Source: Zoogloea sp. (GTDB taxonomy: Bacteria; Pseudomonadota; Gammaproteobacteria; Burkholderiales; Rhodocyclaceae). Taken from it: a DNA stretch of 53,595 nucleotides. The stretch lies in NCBI GenBank assembly GCA_016720685.1, contig JADKKC010000034.1:1-53595 (forward strand), written 5' to 3'. Numbering within the stretch: position 1 is the stretch's first letter; every line of letters begins with the position of its first letter. Below the pieces are notes generated by a model, which was given only the letters and a program-made list of their open reading frames with translations, ran no database searches and was not told the origin of the DNA. Made by a program: the position numbers and the translations under genes. Positions 44,382 to 53,155 of the stretch are shown here, piece by piece.

Positions 44382-44466
44382 CCCAAAGCCCCCGCCCGTC
44401 GGGGGCTTTGATTTTGTGCGCCCATGACGGGCGCACCAAAACAAAACCCCCGGAAAACCGGGGGTT
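44382..44466 (+). terminator. Three consecutive hairpins after the mutarotase gene
   Basis: AAAGCCCCCG (44385-44394) pairs with CGGGGGCTTT (44400-44409), followed by GATTTT, a strong intrinsic terminator. GTGCGCCC (44416-44423) pairs with GGGCGCAC (44429-44436), and AACCCCCGG (44445-44453) with CCGGGGGTT (44458-44466). The last could act in both directions. Such stacked hairpins are more than a single terminator needs. Confidence 0.75.
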
Positions 44467-44540
44467 CGTCAGCACACTGAAACCCTGCAACGCGGGGTTT
44501 GGCCTAGCCGGCTTCAAACCGGCTCAAGCCTTGCAGAACG

Positions 44541-44717
44541 CTACTGCGCGCCGGAGTCAGGCTCCGCGGCAGCAGCGGGCGAGTCGTGCTGTGCCGCCTC
44601 ACCCGAGCCATCCGGCTCGCTTTTTCCATCATTTTTGCGCAAGCGCTTTTCTTCCTGCTTGCGTTTCTTGTCCAGCTCGCGCTGGCGTTTCTCGAACGAA
44701 TAATTGGGCTTGGCCAA
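44541..44717 (-). CDS. Small Lys/Arg-rich protein with TTG start
   Basis: The minus strand encodes 58 residues: a start read as MAKPNYSFEKRQRELDKKRK and then a charged helix with EEKRLRKNDGKSEPDGSGEA and an Ala-rich tail. I recall short proteins beginning MAKPNYSFEKRQRELxKK in Betaproteobacteria; unverified. The start is TTG at 44717, with GGGAG 12 bases before it. The charged helix suggests RNA or ribosome binding, but this is inference. It lies between the terminators and the RRM gene, and is leftward. Confidence 0.6.
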   Translation of the reverse strand: MAKPNYSFEKRQRELDKKRKQEEKRLRKNDGKSEPDGSGEAAQHDSPAAAAEPDSGAQ

Positions 44718-44777
44718 GAGGCATTTTCTCCCGTCATGAGCCCGGAATCAGGCAGCCCTGCGGCTACCCTACCAAGC

Positions 44778-44802
44778 AAAACCGCCGGCCCCAGGCCGGC
44801 GG
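44778..44802 (-). terminator. Rho-independent terminator of the RRM protein gene
   Basis: On the minus strand CCGCCGGCC pairs with GGCCGGCGG (9-bp perfect stem, loop TGG), followed by TTTTGCTT. It begins 12 bases after the stop of the leftward RRM gene. Confidence 0.85.
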
Positions 44803-44814
44803 ACATCTAAAAGG

Positions 44815-45207
44815 TCAGTAGCGACCGCCGCCACCACCGCCAAAGCCGCCGCCACCCCCACCGCCGGGGCCACGACGACCCGCACCGCCGCCACCGCCGC
44901 CGCCAAATCCACCCGGGCCACGACGGCCACCGCCGCCGCCAAAGCCACCACTACGGGGCTCTTGCGGACGGGCTTCATTCACAGTGAGGTTGCGACCATC
45001 CACGTTCTTGCCATTCAGGCCGGAAATCGCGGCCTGGGCTTCCGAGTCCGACCCCATTTCGACGAAGCCGAAACCCTTGGAGCGGTTGGTCTCACGATCC
45101 ATGATCACCTGGGCGGAGGTCACGGTGCCGAAACCGGCAAACATCTCTTCAAGAATGCTCTTGTCGACGCTGTAAGCCAGATTACCTACGTAAAGCTTGG
45201 TACCCAA
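44815..45207 (-). CDS. Glycine-rich RNA-recognition-motif protein
   Basis: The 130-residue protein has one RRM (residues about 2-80) with RNP2 KLYVGNLAY and RNP1 KGFGFVEM, typical of bacterial glycine-rich RRM proteins, often cold-induced RNA chaperones. The C terminus is a run of GGG repeats with Arg-Arg-Gly (GGRRGPGGFGGGGG), resembling RGG boxes. I chose a TTG start at 45207 because it gives the standard N terminus (M)GTKLYVGNLAYS and has GGAG 8 bases upstream; the longer frame upstream starts in a region without a ribosome binding site. Confidence 0.88.
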   Translation of the reverse strand: MGTKLYVGNLAYSVDKSILEEMFAGFGTVTSAQVIMDRETNRSKGFGFVEMGSDSEAQAAISGLNGKNVDGRNLTVNEARPQEPRSGGFGGGGGRRGPGGFGGGGGGGAGRRGPGGGGGGGFGGGGGGRY

Positions 45208-45303
45208 TTGACACGCTCCATGAAAGTAAGGCGGCCGGGATGTGGTCGCGAATTTATACAATAGCAAGGCCTTGCAAGGGCGTCGAATGTTTTTGCGCGC
45301 GCC

Positions 45304-45591
45304 TCAGGAAAGCACGGCTCCGGCCCCGCCCGCCAGCAGGATGAGCAGGGGCACCACGACAAAATACAGGCGCATAACCTGGCCCAGACGCGAGCCCCGC
45401 CCGGCAAGGCCCATGTAATACCGTATCACCAGCAAACCCTTGATCGCGACGATCATGGCCACCAACGCCGCCGTGATGCCGATCGACGCGAGCCCTTCGC
45501 CCAGCCACGCGCTGCCGAGGGTCAGCGCCACCAGCCCGAGCCAGACCAGGGTGACCTGGCGTTCCTGTCCGTCCATTTGCATGATCTTCAT
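45304..45591 (-). CDS. Small membrane protein of cytochrome oxidase subunit IV type (NorF-like)
   Basis: The 95-residue product has three hydrophobic segments (about residues 12-32, 36-57, 70-92) and resembles prokaryotic cytochrome c oxidase subunit IV. Directly downstream of a NorE-like gene (9 bases), it is positioned as NorF is in the norEF pair, where the small protein assists nitric oxide reductase activity in denitrifiers. Subunit IV of a canonical oxidase is less likely because no subunit I or II gene is nearby. Confidence 0.7.
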   Translation of the reverse strand: MKIMQMDGQERQVTLVWLGLVALTLGSAWLGEGLASIGITAALVAMIVAIKGLLVIRYYMGLAGRGSRLGQVMRLYFVVVPLLILLAGGAGAVLS

Positions 45592-45600
45592 CTCTCCACC

Positions 45601-46197
45601 TCACCGGAGCACGTAGAGCAGCGGAAAAATAACGATCCACGCCAGGTCGGTTGCGTGCCAGTACAGCACCGCGGCCTCCAGCCCGTCATGATCTTCAGGG
45701 CTGTAGGCGCCAAAGCTCGTGCGCAGGATCGCCCAGATCAGCCCAAGACAGCCCCACACCACGTGCACCAGGTGGTTGAAGGTCAGGTAGTAGTACATGG
45801 CGACGAAACTGTTGCCGGTACCCACCACCCCGTGATCGATGTTCCAGCTGAATTCCCAGGCCTTGATCAGCAGGAAGGCGATGCCGCCAGCGAGGGTCGC
45901 CACCAACCAGTTGCGCGCGGCGGCGGCATCATTGCGACGGATCGCCAACAAGGCGCGCACCGCGAAGTAGCCGCTGGTCAGCATCACCACCGTGTTCCAC
46001 ACCCCCGAAGCGGTGTTGAGCATGGCCGGGCCATGGTGAAAATCTGCCGGATGCACCTGCTTGAACCAGGCGTAGGCCAGGAACATCAGCGCAAACTCGG
46101 TCAGCTCGCACAGGATGCCCACCCACATGCCACGATTGCCGGGCACCCGCCCTGCCGCCTCCAGCCCGCCGGCCGGGGCACCCATTACCATTTCCAT
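45601..46197 (-). CDS. norE: NorE-like cytochrome c oxidase subunit III family protein
   Basis: The 198-residue protein has five to six hydrophobic segments and the oxidase subunit III-like pattern: RGMWVGILCELTEFALMFLAYAW, TASGVWNTVVMLTSGYFAVRALLAI, FLLIKAWEFSWNIDHGVVG and FNHLVHVVWGCLGLIWAI, then YWHATDLAWIVIFPLLY. NorE proteins accompany nitric oxide reductase and enhance its activity. The ATG at 46197 has GGAG 8 bases upstream. A perfect FNR-type palindrome lies at 46303-46316, about 106 bases before it, so anaerobic induction is likely. Confidence 0.78.
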   Translation of the reverse strand: MEMVMGAPAGGLEAAGRVPGNRGMWVGILCELTEFALMFLAYAWFKQVHPADFHHGPAMLNTASGVWNTVVMLTSGYFAVRALLAIRRNDAAAARNWLVATLAGGIAFLLIKAWEFSWNIDHGVVGTGNSFVAMYYYLTFNHLVHVVWGCLGLIWAILRTSFGAYSPEDHDGLEAAVLYWHATDLAWIVIFPLLYVLR

Positions 46198-46302
46198 TAC
46201 GCTCTCCTGCACATGACGCCAGCCCCCAATCTAAGGGTAGCGGGCGATGCTCGAACGTTACAGTCTGGCCGTATTCCGGTCGGTGCAGAATTAATTTCCC
46301 GC

Positions 46303-46316
46303 TTGATGAGCATCAA
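46303..46316. promoter_or_regulatory. FNR/DNR-type box
   Basis: TTGATGAGCATCAA is a perfect TTGAT-N4-ATCAA palindrome, the consensus for FNR/Dnr/Anr regulators, which respond to low oxygen or NO. It lies upstream of the norE-like gene on the leftward strand and directly beside the terminator of the ABM gene. Confidence 0.8.
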
Positions 46317-46318
46317 TG

Positions 46319-46348
46319 AAAAGGCCGCCCGCAGCACTGCGGACGGCC
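46319..46348 (-). terminator. Rho-independent terminator of the ABM-domain gene
   Basis: On the minus strand GGCCGTCCGCAG and CTGCGGGCGGCC form a 12-bp stem (one wobble pair) followed by TTTTC. It ends about 28 bases after the stop of the leftward gene that begins at 46961. Confidence 0.8.
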
Positions 46349-46376
46349 CCTGGTATCTGCGCCAGAAGCGCCGGAT

Positions 46377-46961
46377 TTACTTCTCGAGCTGCGGATTGAG
46401 GAAGCCGCGCAGCAGCCTGGTGAGACGCGGCATCACCACCCAGGTCATGGTCATCACGATCAGCGCGGTGAGGATCGCGGTACGCGGCAGGAAGGGCAGG
46501 TTCTGCAGGTAGGGCAGCACGAACCACAGGAAGAAGGACACCGTCGGGAAGATGCCCAGCCAGGTGACCACCGCCATGCGCACCCGCGGCGGGTGCATCG
46601 AGGCGGGCACCACGACCGGCGCAAACCAGGCTTCAAGGCCGGAGAGGCTGCGGTACTCGGCCTCGGCCTCGGTCACTTCGCGCATGCGCTTATGAATCGC
46701 GGCGCGGGCCGGACAGGCATCCCAGCCCTGCAGGTCGGCCTCTGATGCAAAGTTGACCACCGCCTGGTATTCGCCGCCGGCTTCGTGGGGCGGCAGCAAC
46801 TCGGCGCCAAGGAAGCCGCGACTGGCCCGCATCTGCTGGAACATCTCGCGAACCAGTGCTTCGTAACCGGCCTCCTTGCCCGGCTGGGCGCGGCGGCGTG
46901 CAATACGGGTGACCTGGCCCGGCGTGGGTGCGGCAGAGGGTGTGTTGGCTTCCATGTTCAT
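46377..46961 (-). CDS. Antibiotic biosynthesis monooxygenase (ABM) domain membrane protein
   Basis: The 194-residue protein has an N-terminal ABM-like ferredoxin fold (VTRIARRRAQPGKEAGYEAL, FLGAELLPPHEAGGEYQAVVNF, then AIHKRMREVTE) and a C-terminal pair of membrane helices (about residues 128-150 and 160-180: VTWLGIFPTVSFFLWFVLP and TAILTALIVMTMTWVVMPRL). The domain pairing is the same as small proteins annotated antibiotic biosynthesis monooxygenase of membrane type in proteobacteria, whose substrate is unknown. It follows the aldehyde dehydrogenase gene by 25 bases and is probably cotranscribed. Confidence 0.8.
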   Translation of the reverse strand: MNMEANTPSAAPTPGQVTRIARRRAQPGKEAGYEALVREMFQQMRASRGFLGAELLPPHEAGGEYQAVVNFASEADLQGWDACPARAAIHKRMREVTEAEAEYRSLSGLEAWFAPVVVPASMHPPRVRMAVVTWLGIFPTVSFFLWFVLPYLQNLPFLPRTAILTALIVMTMTWVVMPRLTRLLRGFLNPQLEK

Positions 46962-46986
46962 GTCTTCCTGTTTATCGGGAGTCGCC

Positions 46987-48423
46987 TCAGACGTTGGCGA
47001 TCGAAATCGCGCGCGTGTTGAGATAGGTTTCCAGCGCTTCCGGACCGCCTTCCGAGCCGTAGCCCGAATCCTTGAGGCCGCCGAAGGGCATTTCCGCCGA
47101 CGGCAGGGCCGGCTGATTGATCCACAGCATGCCGACCTCGACGCGCTGGGACAGCAGGTGGGCGCTCTTCAGCGAGCGGGTAAAGGCGTAGCCGGCAAGG
47201 CCGTAGGGCAGGCGGTTGGCTTCGGCGATGGCTTCTTGCAGCGTGTTGAAGCTGCGCACGGCGGCCACCGGGCCGAAGGGTTCGTCGTTGAACACCTTGG
47301 CGTCGAGCGGCACGTCCACCAGAACCGTCGGGGCGAAGAAGTTGCCGGCCTCACCGATGCGGGCACCGCCGGTGGCCACGGTGGCGCCCTGCTTCACGGC
47401 GTCCTCCATCACTTCGGTCATCGCGCTGATGCGGCGCGGATTGGCCAGCGGGCCCATCTGAGTGCCCTCGGCAAGGCCGTCGCCCACCTTCAGACCCTGG
47501 GCGTAGCCGGCAAGGGCGGCAATGAAGTCGCCGCGAATGCTTTCGTGCACCAGGAAGCGGGTCGGCGCAATACAGACCTGGCCGGCGTTGCGAAACTTGG
47601 CCGCGCCGGCGGATTTCACCGCCAGTTCGATGTCGGCGTCTTCGGCGACGATCACCGGCGCGTGGCCGCCCAGCTCCATCGTCACGCGCTTCATGTGCTG
47701 GCCGGCCAGCGCGGCCAGCTGCTTGCCCACCACGGTCGAGCCGGTGAAGCTGATCTTGCGGATGACCGGATGCGGAATCAGGTAGCCGGAGATTTCGGCC
47801 GGGTTGCCATACACCAGGCCGATGGCGCCGGACGGCACGCCGGCATCGACGAAGGCGCGGATCAGCTCGGCCGGCGCGGCCGGGGTTTCCTCGGCGGCCT
47901 TGACGATGATCGAGCAGCCGGCGGCGAGCGCGGCACCCACCTTGCGCACCGCCTGGTTGATCGGGAAGTTCCACGGCGTGAAGGCCGCCACCGGGCCCAC
48001 CGGGTCTTTCAACACCATCTGGCGCACGGCCAGGTTGCGCGACGGCACGATGCGGCCATACACGCGCATGCCTTCGTCGGCAAACCACTCGATGATGTCG
48101 GCCGCCGCCAGGGTTTCCATCCGAGCCTCGGCGAGAGGCTTGCCCTGCTCGCGGGTCAGGAGCGAAGCGATGCGGTCGGCGCGCTCGCGCATCAGCGCGG
48201 CGGCGCGACGCATGGTCTTGCCGCGTTCGAGGGCGGAAATGTCGCGCCAGGTTTCGAAACCCGTTTGCGCGGCAGCCAGCGCACGGTCGAGATCGGCGAT
48301 GCCCGCATGGGCGACGCGGCCGATTTCCTCGCCGGTGGCGGGGTTGAAGACCGGCAGCGTGCGGCCGTCGGCGGCGTCCTGCCATTGGCCGGCGATCATC
48401 AACTGGGTGTTGGGGTAGCTCAT
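46987..48423 (-). CDS. NAD(P)-dependent aldehyde dehydrogenase, succinate-semialdehyde dehydrogenase type
   Basis: The 478-residue enzyme oxidises an aldehyde to the acid using NAD(P)+. It has the Rossmann fold segment FTPWNFPINQAVRKVGAALAAGC, SFTGSTVVGKQL, the general base in MELGGHAPVIV (Glu250) and the nucleophile in NAGQVCIAPTR (Cys284). The QVC context and overall similarity fit GabD-like succinate-semialdehyde dehydrogenase, but related substrates cannot be excluded. It is leftward, with its own short intergenic region (48424-48504) and upstream of the ABM gene. A LysR gene is divergent one gene farther on. Confidence 0.88.
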   Translation of the reverse strand: MSYPNTQLMIAGQWQDAADGRTLPVFNPATGEEIGRVAHAGIADLDRALAAAQTGFETWRDISALERGKTMRRAAALMRERADRIASLLTREQGKPLAEARMETLAAADIIEWFADEGMRVYGRIVPSRNLAVRQMVLKDPVGPVAAFTPWNFPINQAVRKVGAALAAGCSIIVKAAEETPAAPAELIRAFVDAGVPSGAIGLVYGNPAEISGYLIPHPVIRKISFTGSTVVGKQLAALAGQHMKRVTMELGGHAPVIVAEDADIELAVKSAGAAKFRNAGQVCIAPTRFLVHESIRGDFIAALAGYAQGLKVGDGLAEGTQMGPLANPRRISAMTEVMEDAVKQGATVATGGARIGEAGNFFAPTVLVDVPLDAKVFNDEPFGPVAAVRSFNTLQEAIAEANRLPYGLAGYAFTRSLKSAHLLSQRVEVGMLWINQPALPSAEMPFGGLKDSGYGSEGGPEALETYLNTRAISIANV

Positions 48424-48504
48424 TGTTTCGTCCTCGATTTAGGGGTGGAAGCCGGGCGGATTTTCATCCATTGGCCTCACCCGGTCCACCTTTACACGCG
48501 GGGT

Positions 48505-48756
48505 TCAGGGCTCGCAAGGCTCGACTTCACGGGCCTTGGGGGCGCTTGCCAGCGTTTTCTTCAGCTCGATGATCACTTCGCTGAGAACACGGTGCTGGGC
48601 GTGCCAGATCGGCGCGCCGGCCATGGCCACATCCGCACATTGCAATGCGGTACGGAAGATTTCGTTTTCGGCACGCAGGCGTTCGATTTCGGCTACGGCT
48701 TCGTTGTGTAGCGCATTGCTCTCGGTCGTCGCGCGCAGGCATTCAACGATGTCCAT
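48505..48756 (-). CDS. Small helical hypothetical protein
   Basis: The 83-residue product is largely helical (AVAEIERLRAENEIFRTALQCADVAM, then SEVIIELKKTLASAP), with a charged heptad-like part suggesting a coiled coil. No domain is recognised. The stop lies 82 bases before the aldehyde dehydrogenase start, and the ATG at 48756 has AAAGGAGT upstream, a strong ribosome binding site. It is divergent from the LysR gene, so it is the nearest target of that regulator. Confidence 0.65.
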   Translation of the reverse strand: MDIVECLRATTESNALHNEAVAEIERLRAENEIFRTALQCADVAMAGAPIWHAQHRVLSEVIIELKKTLASAPKAREVEPCEP

Positions 48757-48856
48757 GTTGCACTCCTTTCGATGTTGCCCCGCCGCGTCCCGAAGAAGTC
48801 CGGGAAGATCAGACAGGGCAATTTACGAATTGAATTCTAGGGAGATGCGACATATA

Positions 48857-48882
48857 TTGGAAATCGATTAATGATATTCCAC
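48857..48882. promoter_or_regulatory. Inverted repeat, candidate LysR operator
   Basis: TGGAA (48858-48862) and TTCCA (48877-48881) form an inverted repeat around 14 bases, flanked on both sides by alternating AT sequence (CATATAT and CATATAA). It lies 23 bases before the lysR ATG and about 100 before the divergent small gene, the usual position for an autoregulatory LysR site. Confidence 0.5.
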
Positions 48883-48904
48883 ATATAACTTCGGTGGATT
48901 AAAA

Positions 48905-49813
48905 ATGGATCTGCGTCAGATCGACCTCAACCTGCTCGTCTCGCTGGATGCGCTGCTGGCCGAATGCAACGTCACCCGCGCGGCGCGCCGCCTGCACATC
49001 AGCCAGCCGGCCCTGTCGGCCCAGCTGGCCCGCCTGCGCCAGTTCTTCAACGATCCGCTGCTCTTGCCGGCGGAAACCGGACGCGGCATGACGCCGACCG
49101 CCCGGGCGCTGGCCCTCGGCCCCGCGCTGCATCTGGCGCTGAAGGATCTGGAATCGGTGGTGCTGCACCAGCCGAGCTTCGACCCAGCCACCGACGCGCG
49201 CACCTTCCAGCTCGCGGTGAACGACACCGCGATGGTGGTGATCGGCCTGCCCCTCATCGAGGAACTCGCCGCCCACGCCTGGCCGGGCGTGCGCCTCACC
49301 TTTCGCGTTCCGGAAATCGATGTGATCGCCTCGCAGATGGAACGCGGCGAGGTGGACCTGCTGCTCGCCTCGGAACGCATCGTGCCCGCCACAATGAAAG
49401 CCCGGCCGCTGATCCACGGGCGCTTTGTGATGGCCCAGCGCAAGGGCCACCCGCGGGGCAACGTGCCCCTCGACCTGGACGCCTACTGCGGGCTCCAGCA
49501 CGTGTTGGTGACCGAAGTCGGCGGCAGCATGCGCGGCTACGTGGATGACAACCTCGCCAGCCAGGGGCGGCAGCGCAATGTCGTGCTGTCGGTCGAGAAG
49601 TTCATGCTGGTGCCGGAAATCCTGCGCAACTCCAACCTGGTGTGCACCGTGCCATCGATGCTGATGAGCCGCTTTGCCGATGTGCTCGACATGTTCGAGC
49701 TGCCCTTCAGCGACCGCGGCTTCGGCCTGCGCCTGGCCTGGCACCCCCGCAACCACGGCGACCCGGCCGTGTCGTGGCTGCGCGCGCTGCTCGAAAAAGT
49801 GGTGCCGGGCTAG
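48905..49813 (+). CDS. LysR family transcriptional regulator
   Basis: The 302-residue regulator has an N-terminal winged helix-turn-helix (MDLRQIDLNLLVSLDALLAE, CNVTRAARRLHISQPALSAQLARLRQFFNDPLLLP) and a C-terminal effector domain with periplasmic-binding-like fold (FQLAVNDTAMVVIGLPLIEEL, VDLLLASERIVPATMKARPLI). The subgroup resembles NodD/NahR-type regulators (RxIDLNLLxxLDALL), several of which sense aromatic compounds. It diverges from the small helical gene and the aldehyde dehydrogenase operon, its probable targets. Convergent overlap of 4 bases with the HD-GYP gene. Confidence 0.9.
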   Translation: MDLRQIDLNLLVSLDALLAECNVTRAARRLHISQPALSAQLARLRQFFNDPLLLPAETGRGMTPTARALALGPALHLALKDLESVVLHQPSFDPATDARTFQLAVNDTAMVVIGLPLIEELAAHAWPGVRLTFRVPEIDVIASQMERGEVDLLLASERIVPATMKARPLIHGRFVMAQRKGHPRGNVPLDLDAYCGLQHVLVTEVGGSMRGYVDDNLASQGRQRNVVLSVEKFMLVPEILRNSNLVCTVPSMLMSRFADVLDMFELPFSDRGFGLRLAWHPRNHGDPAVSWLRALLEKVVPG

Positions 49814-52616
49814 AAGCGCCTCGTTGATTGCCGATCGTCCCGCCAGAGCTCCTTGACCACGAAAAGCTCAAGCAGATCGGGGTCAATGACCCTGCGTCGG
49901 CTCATGTCGCGCATGATTTCAAGCGTGGCGGCAAGCGAGAGGGCGTCTTTGTAAGGTCGATCACTTGCCGTCAGCGCCTCAAAAATGTCGGCGACCGCCA
50001 TGATCCGCGCGGTCATGCTCATGTCGCTTCCGCACAGGCCACGCGGATAACCCCGTCCATCCATCGTTTCATGATGCCCGCCCGCCATTTCCGGCACGGC
50101 CGCCAGATCGGACGGAAAGGGCAGGCGCGACAACATGACGATGCTTTCAACTATGTGCTCCTTGACCTTGAAGCGCTCTTCCTCGGTCAAGGTACCGCGC
50201 CCAATCTTGAGGTTGTAAAGCTCGCCGCCGTTGTACAAATTGGCCGGGGCACACATCGAGAAGCCCCAGGGATTGCCAGCCGCCAGACGATCGCTGGGCG
50301 GGCGTGGAATCACGTCGGTCGGGTCGTCGCGCAAGAGGGGTTCATCGGCCGGCAGCAATCCGGCTGGCGCACCGCTGCGCCTCTCCAGCTCTGCATTCGA
50401 CAAACCCAGGCCATCGTCGAGCGTGCGCCGCCAGCGCCGGCGGGCGATACGCTCAAGACGCTGCAGATTTTCGACAGGCATGCCCTCGCTGCCGCGGTTG
50501 CAGGCCGCGACGAAAGCAAAATCCGCATCCAGCTCTCGCCAAAGCTCATCGCGCAGGGCGCGCAAACCTGCCTCATCCCCGCCCTGTGCAAGACCTTTCC
50601 AGTAGCCGATATCCGCATCGCGTTTAAGAACCTCAAAGCGGGTCCGGATCTCGTGAATCCGGTTGTAAAGGGTTTCAAGCTTGGTCGCCTTGTCGATCAC
50701 ATATTCCGGCGTGGTCAGTTTGCCGCAATCATGCAGCCAGCTCGCAATCTCCAGTGCCTCCCAATCTGAGGCATCGAGCCGATAGGCCGCAAAGGGGGCG
50801 CTGTCCGCCTCATGCGCGGCCTGCGCGAGACGCTGGGCAAGCTCTGGTACGCGGCGGCAATGCCGCCCGGTGTAGGGAGATTTCGCATCAATCGCCTCAC
50901 CCACCATGCGGACGACACCTTTGAGAAGCGCCTTGCGGCCCTTTAGCAGGCGCTGATTCTCCAGCGCGACAGCGGCCGTGCCGGCCAGCGCCACCAAGAA
51001 GCCGATCACTTCCGCCCGCGCCAATCCACAGCGCGCAGAAGGTCGGTCAGCCAGGACCAAAGTGCCCAGCGCCTCACCTTCCGGCGTTCGCAGCGGAATA
51101 CCCAGTAGTTGCAGCATGCCGCCATCGCTTGCCGGCAATTTCACACTGAGCGGCCCGTCGGCCTGCATGACCAAGCCGGCCAGTTCCTCAGCCGCCCTCG
51201 CCGCCGCAGACAACTCGACCCCCGCAGCGTCGAACCAGTGCGCCGCCAGCATCCCCTCGCCCCACTCGCCATCCACGCGCACGGCACTCCACGGGGCATG
51301 GGCCACCTCGCGCGCGCCGGCCTCAACCTGTTCAAGCACGCTCGCCACATCGCGCGCCGAACCCAGATCGCGCCCCATTTCGAGAAAGCGTGCGATGGCG
51401 CCCGACATCATGCTCATCGCACCCGCGAGCTGATCCACCTCCAGAATGACCGAGCGCGCCTCCGCCTGGGGCTCGAACTGCAGCGCAGACACCTCGCGGG
51501 CATTCTGCGCCAGCCGGTGCAGAGGCTTGGTCAAGAGGCGCGACAAAGCCCACGCCAGCGGAAAACTGAGAATCACGGCCAGTACGGTAAATGCGATGGA
51601 ACGCTGCCGCAGCCGATAGCCTCGGCGAAGAGTTCATCCTCGGGCGTGACGACAACGAGTTTCCATGCCTCGTCGACGAATCCCGGCATGGGTGCAATGG
51701 AAACCTGCCAGGCCCGCCCATCGGCCGCGGACTCAATACGTTGTGTCGCCGCATTCCCCTGCGGCTGGGTGAGCACGCTCTCGATAACTCGATCACCGCC
51801 TGCAGTGAGGTTCTGAGGGGTGCCTGACGACATCCCGGGCGCCGATACGGTCGCGTGATCCTGCGCCACCAACCTGATCCGCGTGGACGGTGTAACCGGC
51901 TGCTCCGCCAACAGATTGCCGAGACGGACAAAGCTCACATTGACGCCAAACACCGACGATCCGTTACGGCGCGCGAAGGTGATGCCGCGGCCCTGCCCAT
52001 GCTGAAAGTCATAAGCCTTCGTCACCTCGATCCGATCGGAGGCTGCGGCAAGCCGGTACCACGCGGAGAGCCGCGGCTCAATGCGTGCGCCGGCCCAGGC
52101 ACTCGCCCGGATCAGGCGCAGATCCTTGTCAAAGACATACTCCAGCCCGCTAACGGCGTCCCCAGGATCATCGCTTGAATCCATGTCGATCACGGACCAC
52201 ACGCCCATCGCGCCAGAACGGATCTCACCGCCGGTCTCCTGAAGGCCGCCGGCGCGCTGCACCAGGAACAGCGCCCCGTCGCCGTAGCCGACCATCACCG
52301 AATCGATCAGCGGATCCGCATCGAGCAGGCCGGTGAGCTCCGGCAGAAACTGAAAACGCTCGGCACGCGTGTTGGCGTCGGCAAGCGGCGAGGCCGCAAG
52401 CAGAATGAAACTGCGGCGCACCGCCCGGTTGGCGGCGTTCAACGTTTTGCGCACATCCTCTGCACGATCACGGAACAGGGTGGTGTTCGCGGCTTCGATC
52501 AACAACCGTGTTTCACCAAAATGGTAAATGGAGATCGTTGCACCGACGGCCAGGATCAAAAGGGAAAACAGCACCGCTACCGGAATATGCAGCGGAAGAC
52601 GCAGGGGCATAGGCAT
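49810..52616 (-). CDS. Membrane HD-GYP c-di-GMP phosphodiesterase-like protein, with frameshift
   Basis: The first part (52616-51614) has a membrane helix (LHIPVAVLFSLLILAVGATI) and a periplasmic sensor region (dCache-like, with LLDADPLIDSVMVGYGDGALFLV). The reading breaks at about 51613; one more G in GCTATCGGCTGCGG joins AEDELFAEAIG to LRQRSIAFTVLAVILSFPLAWALSRLLTKPLHRLA (second helix and HAMP-like start). The rest has a GAF-like region (LGIPLRTPEGEALGTLVLADRP) and HD-GYP motifs: SWLHDCGKLTTPEYVIDK (HD), HIVESIVML and GHHETMDGRGYPRGL (GYP). HD-GYP proteins hydrolyse c-di-GMP. Size after correction is about 935 residues. The GTG upstream at 52664 is an alternative start. Confidence 0.82.
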
Positions 52617-53155
52617 GACAAGGATCGTCCGGAGAGGTCCGACACACCGCTCAACCCTGCTCACAAACCCACGCTGCAGCGGGCGGTGTGCCTGGCCACA
52701 AACCTAGCGTCAGGGTGTGACACTGGCGTGACCGGGAACCTCGAGCGAGGGCGACGGCTCATGCCCGGCAGGCACGTCGGCTTTCCGTAACCCGACTCCG
52801 GACGCTGTCATCGCACTGAAACCTGAGCTTCATCACCCGGGAGTAGCGTTGATTTGACCCGCATGTGGGGTCGGCACTCTTTCCGGTCTGCGGACAACGA
52901 CAAACGACGATGAGCACAGTAAACGGTGACGATGTTTCGCAATCGGCGGCCACTCACCCCGCCAACCCGGACAGCCCCCGGCTTGGCCACGAATCCCGGC
53001 CCTTGCAGGAAAAGCCGGCCGGCATCCACGGCAGCGTCCTCACGCGCACGCAGTCCCATCGGGCCAAAAAAATTTCGCGGCGGCGTGCGCTGGCCGCCTG
53101 GACATTCTTGCCTCACCGCCTGCCTTGAACCATCTCGATACGGAGCATGCCGATC
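52617..53155. other. Intergenic region before phaC
   Basis: 539 bases between the divergent HD-GYP and phaC starts. An ORF at 52910-53128 (72 residues starting MSTVNGDD) has no ribosome binding site or motif and I do not call it. No clear promoter or operator stands out apart from AT-poor sequence. Confidence 0.4.

Noticed and set aside
52760..52790. Sigma-54-like promoter (GGCACG then TTTCC)
   Set aside because: The invariant GC at -12 is missing and spacing is wrong.
52910..53128. 72-residue ORF upstream of phaC
   Set aside because: No ribosome binding site, no motif, Pro/Arg/Ser-rich composition typical of chance frames.
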